From: Candidatus Vogelbacteria bacterium
GTDB taxonomy: Bacteria > Patescibacteriota > Minisyncoccia > Phycocordibacterales > UBA12445
NCBI GenBank assembly: GCA_016201465.1
Contig: JACQCV010000021.1
Span: forward strand, 1 to 42,487
Reading direction: 5' to 3'
Length of the DNA stretch: 42,487 nt
Shown piece after piece: positions 32,363-39,402 of this stretch; positions within the stretch are counted from its first letter, which is position 1; each line of letters opens with the position of its first letter. The translations under genes and the position numbers were made by a program. The notes beneath the pieces were generated by a model that worked only from the letters and a program-made list of their open reading frames with translations, ran no database searches and had not been told where the DNA came from.

Positions 32363-32391
32363 TTGACTCACGGAAGATTTTACTGTATTTT
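32363..32391 (+). promoter_or_regulatory. Promoter of mnmA
   Basis: TTGACT (32363-32368), 17-nt spacer, TATTTT (32386-32391), 6 nt to GTG 32398. Confidence 0.55.
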
Positions 32392-32397
32392 TTGGCT

Positions 32398-33618
32398 GTG
32401 GATAAAAAGCGCAAGCGAAAAAATTATTTTCTTAAAAAACAGCGTGTCTTCGTTGGCATGTCTGGCGGCGTGGATAGTTCTGTTTCAGTTGCACTTTTAA
32501 AAGATCGGGGTTTTGACGTAACTGGGGTTTTTATAAAAACTTGGTCACCAGATTGGTTGCCTTGTACTTGGAGAGAGGAGAGGCGGGATGCGATGAGGGT
32601 TACGGCTAAACTTAAAATTCCACTTATCACTTTGGATTTGGAGAAAGAATATAAAGAGAGGGTGGTGGATTACATGATTACAGAATACCGATCCGGACGA
32701 GTTCCAAATCCAGATGTCATGTGTAACAAAGTTATCAAGTTTGGTGGCTTTTTTGACTACGCAATGAATCATGGCGCGGATTTTGTGGCGACAGGACATT
32801 ACGCCAGAGTCGTTAGGGCTTCTCCTCAGACAAACAATAGTTTGCCGTCTCCTGCGGGCGACAACTATCTGCACTCTCGACCTATCGGCCCCTTCGGAGA
32901 CCAAGCCCGAGCGGTCTGCGAGAGTTTGTCTTCAAAGAACCCTAACTCCTCTTGGCTTTGCACATCTGTTGATCGTGAAAAAGATCAGACATACTTTTTG
33001 TGGACTCTTACACAGAGAGAACTTTCAAGAACACTTTTTCCAATCGGCCACTTACAAAAGTCTGACGTCAGAAAGTTGGCGAGGAAATTTGATTTACCGA
33101 ATGCAGAGAAGAAAGATAGTCAGGGGCTCTGTTTTATGGGAAAGATCGATGTTAAGGAATTCTTGAAACATTATATTAAGGAAAAGACGGGGAGAGTTTT
33201 GAATGAGGATGGTGAAGTTATTGGTGTACATGAAGGCGCGGCATTCTACACTTTAGGCGAGAGACATGGTTTTAATATTATAAATAAGAGTACTAATGAC
33301 TTGCCGCATTATGTTATTCATAAAGACATTAAAAAGAATATTTTAGTTGTGTCGCAAAAAAGGGACGAAGGTGAAATCTTAAAGAAAGAAGTTATGGTCA
33401 AGAATGTTAACTGGAATCAAGGGTTAGAACCAAATCTAAAGAAAAAATTTAAGGCCAGAATTCGCTATAGGCAAGAGTTACAGGACTGCATGATCGGGGG
33501 GATTAAGGGTGGTCAATATAAAATAATTTTCGATAAAGGACAGGTGGCGCCGGCGCCTGGCCAATCGGTTGTTATTTATGAAGACGGTGTCTGTTTGGGT
33601 GGTGGGATTATTGTTTAG
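32398..33618 (+). CDS. mnmA: tRNA 2-thiouridylase MnmA with internal insertion
   Basis: ATP-dependent enzyme that thiolates U34 of tRNA-Lys, tRNA-Glu and tRNA-Gln. 406 aa from GTG 32398. PP-loop SGGVDSS (22-28), catalytic NPDVMCN (Cys109), ATGHYARV (about 130-137), KDQTYFLW after the insertion, and the second catalytic Cys in QGLCFMGK (Cys245), followed by the C-terminal beta-barrel (YTLGERHGF, ARIRYRQ). Between ATGHYAR and DREKDQ lies an abnormal Ser/Pro-rich stretch of about 45 residues (139-183) that coincides with a 135-bp inverted-repeat insertion (see separate entry); most MnmA proteins have only about 15 residues there. All catalytic residues are intact. The window also holds tRNA-Gln(UUG), a substrate. 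Confidence 0.96.
   Translation: MDKKRKRKNYFLKKQRVFVGMSGGVDSSVSVALLKDRGFDVTGVFIKTWSPDWLPCTWREERRDAMRVTAKLKIPLITLDLEKEYKERVVDYMITEYRSGRVPNPDVMCNKVIKFGGFFDYAMNHGADFVATGHYARVVRASPQTNNSLPSPAGDNYLHSRPIGPFGDQARAVCESLSSKNPNSSWLCTSVDREKDQTYFLWTLTQRELSRTLFPIGHLQKSDVRKLARKFDLPNAEKKDSQGLCFMGKIDVKEFLKHYIKEKTGRVLNEDGEVIGVHEGAAFYTLGERHGFNIINKSTNDLPHYVIHKDIKKNILVVSQKRDEGEILKKEVMVKNVNWNQGLEPNLKKKFKARIRYRQELQDCMIGGIKGGQYKIIFDKGQVAPAPGQSVVIYEDGVCLGGGIIV
32812..32946 (+). repeat. In-frame 135-bp inverted-repeat insertion inside mnmA
   Basis: Ends GTTAGGG (32812-32818) and CCCTAAC (32940-32946) are perfect inverted repeats, with AGACAAAC (32828-32835) and GTTTGTCT (32924-32931) as a second matching pair. A third inner pair is CTCTCG (32874-32879) and CGAGAG (32919-32924). 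The segment is exactly 45 codons, begins on a codon boundary, and replaces a normally short loop. It has higher G+C than flanking sequence. It resembles palindromic elements that insert into genes in frame, as known in Rickettsia, but no family is assigned. Confidence 0.6.
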
Positions 33619-33630
33619 GTGTTGACCATC

Positions 33631-33826
33631 TTTAAATCACGAAATACGTTAAATTTCCAAGTCCTCGGGTCGGAAAACAGAGTTGAAGTCTGAGTCTCAC
33701 CTTGCTCAACCCCAGGGAGGTTTTTAGCGTTCGGCATGGAAGCCTCACTAAAACTCCCGTAAAACTCAAGCAGTTGAGTTTTACCTCAACCAGAAATTGA
33801 AAATTTAACGTATTTCGTGATTTAAA
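33631..33826. repeat. 196-bp element with perfect 26-bp terminal inverted repeats
   Basis: Left end 33631-33656 begins TTTAAATCACGAAATACG; right end 33801-33826 is its exact reverse complement over all 26 bases. Inside is a second perfect hairpin, GTAAAACTCAA (33759-33769) with loop GCAG and TTGAGTTTTAC (33774-33784), and no ORF longer than a few codons. There is no T run after the hairpins. It lies alone between mnmA and the 769-aa gene. It could be a MITE-like non-autonomous transposable element or a structured RNA; no transposase and no clear target duplication are visible. Confidence 0.85.
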
Positions 33827-33861
33827 CCACTTTCAATCTGATGTGAGTATATACAAATTAC

Positions 33862-33890
33862 TTTGGGTTGGAGTACTCATTTGCTATACT
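33862..33890 (+). promoter_or_regulatory. Promoter of the 769-aa gene
   Basis: TTTGGG (33862-33867), 17-nt spacer, TATACT (33885-33890), 6 nt to ATG 33897; located just beyond the inverted-repeat element. Confidence 0.6.
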
Positions 33891-33896
33891 AATTTT

Positions 33897-36206
33897 ATGG
33901 AATCACTAAACAGAAGGGCTAGCCGCAAAATTGAACTTGCACCAGATGAAGAGGTTGCTAAACATTCTATTGAACGTCTTGTTGATGAGATAAGCGAGCC
34001 GACTGACATAGCGGATGTGTCTTGTAAAAGAGAAAAGGTGAATCAAGAAGCTTTGGAGAAGGCTGGGGAAATTTTGAAACAGTTGGAGGACGAGGATATT
34101 GACCGCTTGAGTCCGGAGTTGCAGCAAATGCACTTGAAAACGGCCATTGAGGATATGGAACGAGAAATAAAGATCAAATATACTGGTAAGTGGGCGAACC
34201 TAAAGGATTTTTGGTCAGTCGCTTTTCGTAGAGATAAAGAGGAAGCTCTCAGCGATTTGCAGTACGCTAAGGATTCTATTCAAGTTCTGTCTGTCATGAA
34301 CAGGGCGCAAGCAGTATTGCCCGAGGGTGTCGAGGCGCCAGAAGTAACTGCTATTGAAAAGATAAAAAAAGAGGTGGATATTTTAGTAAAGTTGCGAGAG
34401 GAATTGGAGGAAAGAATAGATGGTAAAGTCAAATCGTTCTTTCGCACAAAACGGGAATCCAGTCTCGATTGGTTCTGGAAAAATAGCGCCCACCGTACTC
34501 TTCTCGAGAAGCAGTTACTCGCCACCTCTTCAGATGGAAAAAATTTGTTGAGTATGGAAGACTACTTTGTTTTTTTGGATATTGAACTTGAGGTTGTGCA
34601 GGAGAGAATTGCCACTTTGCATCGCCAGATGGAAGGACACATATCGGGGAAACTCATCGATCAAGACTTTTCCAAAATGTCTCAAGATGAAGTGGCGGGA
34701 ATTATTATAACTGAAAAAGATTTGGATCGAGAAAGAGTTATTGACTATGATTCTAGGGTTACAGGTAAAAATATAGCCTCTATGACCGCGCGGGAGTTAG
34801 AACTTGAAAGAAAATTGTTTGAAGAATCTAAGGAACGATTTTATGAAAAGAAAGTTCTAGAGTTTATAAAAAATAACAAAGAAAGAGTGCTAGAGCTTGC
34901 AGATACGTCGATTTTTTTAGAGGTACAAACACATCTGGCTGAAATCGATGAGAGTGATCCTAAGTTTGAATTTGATAACAAAAGTAGACAAGGTTTAAAC
35001 GAGACGCTGAAGATGCGTGTCATATTTAGCGCCCTTACAAGTTTGGGGGTGCGAAATCCGGTGACAACTCATGTCGGTGATAGTGAAGGCAAAATCATTT
35101 CAGTCCTCGCGGGTGTTCTGGAGTTAAAAATTGACGACGAAAATTTCCAAAATAAAGTTAGCAAAATTACAGAGCGGTGTTTGGGGCCGAAATGGGAGAA
35201 TGGTGAGGTTTTAAAGCTGCGAAATACTCCTGACTCGGACTCCGTTAAGATTTTTTCTGGTGGTGTTATGCAGCGTGTGCAATTTGATATTAACCACAAT
35301 CCTAGGCGATTGCAATATATTATGAATGACGGTATCACCAAAGTAATTGATGGTGTGTTCGATAAAGACTCTTGGTGGCCACATCCGCTGGGAGTTATAA
35401 TTATGGATTCTTACGGAAATTTATTATTGAATGGAAAAGATTTGATTTCTGATAGAGAGTTTTGGAGGAGCAGGATTGACGTGGAGAGTATACCAGCGGG
35501 TATTTTGTGGCATGACTTAAGTGATAATGGAGTTTTTTTGAATGGAAAAAAGGTGGGTGAACTACCAATGAGTGGAAGGGGACAACCACCCCAACATTTT
35601 TCTGGGTTAAGTAAAAATGGCGTAGTGATGCAGCGTCAGCTTGGTGGGGTTGGTGATGAACATAAAAAAGATGCCGGCATATATATTAATGGTGAACAGG
35701 TTTTAAATGATTACGGTTTCGCTTTTAATGTAAAGGCTGTTGTCTCCAAAGACTTTGTTTTTGCATGTTATAAAAAAGTGGACATGCACAGCGACAGTGC
35801 TAAGATATTATTAGATGGTAAATATCCAATTAAGATAATTTCAGATTCGCCAATAGTGGAGTGGTGGGTTCATCCGCGCGGGATCGTAGTGCTCAATAAG
35901 GATAAAGAATTTAGATTTTACAGTTTTGAGAAGGTTGCTCAGGAGGTTAGATTGAAAAATAAGTTTAATGATGTTTTGTCTGAAAAAGGATTCAAGGTGA
36001 TTCCAAATATGGAAGATATTAATGCTAACCGCTATGGAGAGAAGTTGTGCTGGTTTAATGAGAATAATTATGACAAGATTCGCGCTGCGGTGATTAGCGC
36101 AATTTACAATAAGGATGCGGAGGCATTAGATAATTATTTGAGAGAAGAAAAACAAAAGTACATTAGTATTGTTCAAAACGCGTTGGCTGAGTATCATGAT
36201 CATTAA
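33897..36206 (+). CDS. Large orphan: coiled coil plus propeller-like repeats (769 aa)
   Basis: Not recognised. ATG 33897 is preferred over the in-frame GTG 33843 because a -10 box ends 6 nt before it. The N-terminal half is helical and coiled (KAGEILKQLEDEDIDRL, IKKEVDILVKLREELEERI, ELELERKLFEESKERF) and aligns by eye with the next gene (418 aa). The C-terminal half (about 430-700) has at least five repeats of the form G-hydrophobic strand-N/D-G-K (GVIIMDSYGNLLLNGKDL, GVFLNGKKVGEL, GIYINGEQVL, KILLDGKYPIK, GIVVLNKDKEF), suggesting a beta-propeller or WG-like repeat domain. No TM or signal. The fold suggests a structural or docking protein. Confidence 0.75.
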   Translation: MESLNRRASRKIELAPDEEVAKHSIERLVDEISEPTDIADVSCKREKVNQEALEKAGEILKQLEDEDIDRLSPELQQMHLKTAIEDMEREIKIKYTGKWANLKDFWSVAFRRDKEEALSDLQYAKDSIQVLSVMNRAQAVLPEGVEAPEVTAIEKIKKEVDILVKLREELEERIDGKVKSFFRTKRESSLDWFWKNSAHRTLLEKQLLATSSDGKNLLSMEDYFVFLDIELEVVQERIATLHRQMEGHISGKLIDQDFSKMSQDEVAGIIITEKDLDRERVIDYDSRVTGKNIASMTARELELERKLFEESKERFYEKKVLEFIKNNKERVLELADTSIFLEVQTHLAEIDESDPKFEFDNKSRQGLNETLKMRVIFSALTSLGVRNPVTTHVGDSEGKIISVLAGVLELKIDDENFQNKVSKITERCLGPKWENGEVLKLRNTPDSDSVKIFSGGVMQRVQFDINHNPRRLQYIMNDGITKVIDGVFDKDSWWPHPLGVIIMDSYGNLLLNGKDLISDREFWRSRIDVESIPAGILWHDLSDNGVFLNGKKVGELPMSGRGQPPQHFSGLSKNGVVMQRQLGGVGDEHKKDAGIYINGEQVLNDYGFAFNVKAVVSKDFVFACYKKVDMHSDSAKILLDGKYPIKIISDSPIVEWWVHPRGIVVLNKDKEFRFYSFEKVAQEVRLKNKFNDVLSEKGFKVIPNMEDINANRYGEKLCWFNENNYDKIRAAVISAIYNKDAEALDNYLREEKQKYISIVQNALAEYHDH

Positions 36207-36220
36207 GTTTAAGGTGGCCA

Positions 36221-37477
36221 ATGAAAAGTGAAAAAATAAGATCACAAAAGAAAGAAGGTCAGGGTCAGGGTAGTATAGAGCAAACTCCGACCACTGCCGC
36301 TATACCAAACATAAATTTGCTGAGCGCTGAAGAGTTAAGTAGATACAAAGTTGAGGATTTAGCTGATGAAACGCGGCAGCTTACTGATTTTTCGCGTGTA
36401 GACGATATGGCGACAAAGGAAGATCTTGTGGCCGAGGCGGCTAAAATTAAAGAAGAGATTGAAAGAATGGATGAGCAGACAATGAGCGTCGACATGCTTC
36501 ACGCGAAACTTCTAGTGACCCTTAAAGACGCTAGAGGAGAGCTCGAGAATCTTCGTGGCCAATCCCGTTTTAAATTTATTTCGAAAACTAAGAAAGATTG
36601 GCGTAAATCAAAAGAAGAAGAGTTGGTTGCTGAGATAGCTGTCAATGAGACCGATCTTAAGGCTCTTGCATTAAAACACAAGCGACCATTACTCGATATT
36701 GAGAACCGTCCGCTTCGGTTTGATATGGAGCTTGAAGAAATTACAACTGAAATTGGTGCTTTAGAGGTGTTGCGAGACGAACTTAAAAAAGACACTAGAC
36801 TTGTGGAGGACGCGCCGAGATTTGTGAAAAAAGGTTTTGAAAAATTCGTGAACTTTTTGAGCAATTTTTTTGGTCAACCTTATGATAAGGTGATGTCACT
36901 TCATCAAATTGAATTGGATCTTATCCGAAAAAGAATAAGAGGGCTTGTTGCAAAACTTAACGCAGGGCACTTGAATAGTGAGGAAAGAACGGATGAGATA
37001 TCGAGTTTGGACGAGGGAGAGATGAGGTATAAAATTCGGGTTTTTGATTCGAATATAAAAAGTTTGCCGAAGCGAGTTGAACAAGAGATTGAAGAGGAGG
37101 CGAAGGATATATATTACAAAGAGCAGTTTGCTGAATTTATCAAAGAGCAAGAGGAAGCGATAAAACATACGGCTGGTAATATTGCCAGATTCATGTATAT
37201 ACCAATTTTTGCAGATCCAACCGATCCTAGTTATAACGACAGGCTTTTCCTCCAAATGGCTACGACTAATATGGAAGGTCTTAAGCATGAAATAAAGTAT
37301 AAAATGAGTGAGTCAATGAGAGGCGCATTTATTTGGAAGAATGAGAATTTTATTGATGAGAGTAACAGACGAGCGTTTAATCGTTTTTTGCGTAGCCAAA
37401 CGGTGATCAATATGGTAAACAGAATTATTGACGAGGTGATACAGAGTAGAGTAATGTATTTGACGAAGGGAAAATAA
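36221..37477 (+). CDS. Coiled-coil orphan, set B paralog (418 aa)
   Basis: Not recognised. A helical, highly charged protein. It aligns by eye with the N-terminal half of the 769-aa protein: ETRQLTDFSRVDDMATKEDL against EISEPTDIADV, AKIKEEIERMDEQTMS against AGEILKQLEDEDIDRLS, KDWRKSKEEEL against FRRDKEEAL, IGALEVLRDELKKD against VDILVKLREELEER. It lacks the propeller-like C-terminal part. N-terminus polar and Gln/Gly-rich (QKKEGQGQGSIEQTP). AAGGTGG 5-10 nt upstream may serve as SD; the gap to the preceding stop is 14 nt, so the pair is an operon. alaS follows after 16 nt with its own promoter. Confidence 0.75.
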   Translation: MKSEKIRSQKKEGQGQGSIEQTPTTAAIPNINLLSAEELSRYKVEDLADETRQLTDFSRVDDMATKEDLVAEAAKIKEEIERMDEQTMSVDMLHAKLLVTLKDARGELENLRGQSRFKFISKTKKDWRKSKEEELVAEIAVNETDLKALALKHKRPLLDIENRPLRFDMELEEITTEIGALEVLRDELKKDTRLVEDAPRFVKKGFEKFVNFLSNFFGQPYDKVMSLHQIELDLIRKRIRGLVAKLNAGHLNSEERTDEISSLDEGEMRYKIRVFDSNIKSLPKRVEQEIEEEAKDIYYKEQFAEFIKEQEEAIKHTAGNIARFMYIPIFADPTDPSYNDRLFLQMATTNMEGLKHEIKYKMSESMRGAFIWKNENFIDESNRRAFNRFLRSQTVINMVNRIIDEVIQSRVMYLTKGK

Positions 37478-37487
37478 AGTTTAATAG
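37460..37487 (+). promoter_or_regulatory. Promoter of alaS
   Basis: TTGACG (37460-37465), 16-nt spacer, TAATAG (37482-37487), 6 nt to ATG 37494; the -35 lies in the end of the preceding gene. Confidence 0.5.
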
Positions 37488-37493
37488 GACTAT

Positions 37494-39395
37494 ATGACAT
37501 CAAAAGAGGTTAGGCAAAAATATTTGGAATTTTTTAAGAAGCGGAGACATGCGATTATCCCGTCTTCACCCATAATTCCTGAGAACGACCCGACAACCTT
37601 ATTTACCGGTTCAGGTATGCAGCCCATGATCCCATATTTGCTTGGACAGAAGCATCCATTGGGGACGCGGATTGCTGACTCGCAAAAGTCATTTCGTACC
37701 GTTGATATTGACGAGGTTGGTGACAATCGACATACAACATTTTTTGAAATGCTTGGTAATTGGTCTCTCGGCGATTATTTTAAGAAAGAGCAAATACCCT
37801 GGATATTTGAGTTTTTAACGAAAGAGATTGGAATTGACCCGGAGAAATTATATGTCACCACATTCATTGGTGATGATAAAAATAATATACCCAAAGATAC
37901 TGAGACCGCGGAAATTTGGAAAGGACTTTTTGAAAAAGCCGGGGTGGATGCTAAGGATGTTGAAATTGGTAGCGAAAAGAATGGTTATGAACTTGGCATG
38001 CAGGAGGGAAGGATATTCTATTATGACGTAAGCAAAAATTGGTGGAGTAGGGCGGGAGTTCCTGATAAGATGCCTGTGGGTGAACCTGGCGGTCCTGACA
38101 CAGAAATGTTTTACAGATTTACGGATCTTGCCCACGACACTAAATATGGGAAATACTGTCATCCTAACTGCGATTGCGGACAGTTCATTGAGATTGGTAA
38201 CAATGTGTTCATGGAGTATAAAAAGAACGTAGACGGGACCTTTTCTAAGCTCCCACAAAGGAATGTTGACTTTGGTGGCGGACTGGAGAGAATTATAGCC
38301 GCATCAATCAACACGCCGGATATCTTTCAAATTGATATCTTTAAACAAATTATAAACACACTCGAAAGACTTTCTGGTAGGTCATACCATGATCAAAAAT
38401 ACACAGCGTCATTTAGAGTCATTGCTGATCACGTCCGCGCAGCATCATTTCTCATGGCCGATGGAGTAAATCCTTCTAATACAGATCAGGGCTATTTTAC
38501 TCGAAGGTTGATTAGAAGAGCGGTAAGATTTTGGGACAAGTTAGGGATTCAAAAAGGTGGATTGGCAGAGTTGGTTGGTCCACTTCTTAATTTCTATCAG
38601 GATTCATATCCACTAGTATATGAAAAAAGGGAGCAGATTAAAGACGAGGTCGCATCTGAGGAGGAGAGGTTCCGACAGACGCTTGCTCGCGGTCTAAAAC
38701 ATTTTAATGAATTAACTGGCAATTTAATAACTGGTCAGGATGCATTTATACTTTTTACAACATATGGATTTCCGGTTGAGGTTACTCAAGAACTAGCCAA
38801 AGAGAGGGTAATGAAGGTAGATATGGGGGAGTATGATAAGGCAATGAAGGAACACCAGGCCTTGTCGCGTTCTGGGTCAGAGCAAAAGTTTAAAGGAGGA
38901 TTGGCAGATCACTCTAAGCAAACAGTGCAATATCACACAACCCATCACATTTTACTTAAGGCACTTCAGAGCGTGCTTGGACCGGAAGTTCATCAAAGGG
39001 GATCAAATATAACTGCCGAGCGTTTGCGTATAGATTTTGCTAGTCCCCGTAAGATGACGGACGACGAGAAAAAAAAGGTTGAGGAGATTGTTAACCAAAA
39101 GATTCAGGAGAATCTACCGGTTATCAGGACAGTAATGAAGAAAGAGGATGCTGAAAATTTTGGAGCAGAGCATGAATTCAACGCTAACTATCCTGAAATG
39201 GTAACAATTTATTCTGTTGGACCAAAAGATGCGACCATAGGTGAACCAAAAATTAAAGAGGCGTTTTCAATAGAATTTTGTGGCGGACCACACGTTACAA
39301 ATACAGAGGAAATAGCCCACACTGGTGTATTTAAAATTATAAAGGAGGAGGCAGTCGCAACGGGGATAAGGCGAATTAAGGCAGTTGTGGTATAA
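37494..39395 (+). CDS. alaS: Alanyl-tRNA synthetase without C-Ala domain
   Basis: Class II synthetase that charges tRNA-Ala, with an editing domain that removes Ser and Gly. 633 aa. Seen: the N-terminal aminoacylation domain (TTLFTGSGMQPMIPYLLG motif 1 region, DEVGDNRHTTFFEMLGNWSLGDYF motif 2 region written here by its end FFEMLGNWSLGDYF, and VDFGGGLERI motif 3), a tRNA-recognition helical domain, then the editing domain with HTTHH and FCGGPH zinc-site residues. The protein stops after GIRRIKAVVV, so the C-Ala dimerisation/tRNA-elbow domain (about 240 residues in E. coli) is absent. A CPR-style Cys-rich loop CHPNCDCG lies before EIGNNVFMEY. The stop codon sits inside the next gene's TATAAT. 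Confidence 0.96.
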   Translation: MTSKEVRQKYLEFFKKRRHAIIPSSPIIPENDPTTLFTGSGMQPMIPYLLGQKHPLGTRIADSQKSFRTVDIDEVGDNRHTTFFEMLGNWSLGDYFKKEQIPWIFEFLTKEIGIDPEKLYVTTFIGDDKNNIPKDTETAEIWKGLFEKAGVDAKDVEIGSEKNGYELGMQEGRIFYYDVSKNWWSRAGVPDKMPVGEPGGPDTEMFYRFTDLAHDTKYGKYCHPNCDCGQFIEIGNNVFMEYKKNVDGTFSKLPQRNVDFGGGLERIIAASINTPDIFQIDIFKQIINTLERLSGRSYHDQKYTASFRVIADHVRAASFLMADGVNPSNTDQGYFTRRLIRRAVRFWDKLGIQKGGLAELVGPLLNFYQDSYPLVYEKREQIKDEVASEEERFRQTLARGLKHFNELTGNLITGQDAFILFTTYGFPVEVTQELAKERVMKVDMGEYDKAMKEHQALSRSGSEQKFKGGLADHSKQTVQYHTTHHILLKALQSVLGPEVHQRGSNITAERLRIDFASPRKMTDDEKKKVEEIVNQKIQENLPVIRTVMKKEDAENFGAEHEFNANYPEMVTIYSVGPKDATIGEPKIKEAFSIEFCGGPHVTNTEEIAHTGVFKIIKEEAVATGIRRIKAVVV

Positions 39396-39396
39396 T
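39388..39396 (+). promoter_or_regulatory. Extended -10 of the PilM-like gene, overlapping the alaS stop
   Basis: TG (39388-39389), one base, TATAAT (39391-39396), 6 nt to ATG 39403. The alaS TAA (39393-39395) is part of the hexamer. Confidence 0.6.
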
Positions 39397-39402
39397 TTAG
39401 GC

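Noticed and set aside
33737-33763. Eight-codon frame (MEASLKLP) inside the inverted-repeat element
   Set aside because: GGAGG lies about 15 nt upstream, too far for an SD, and there is no other support.
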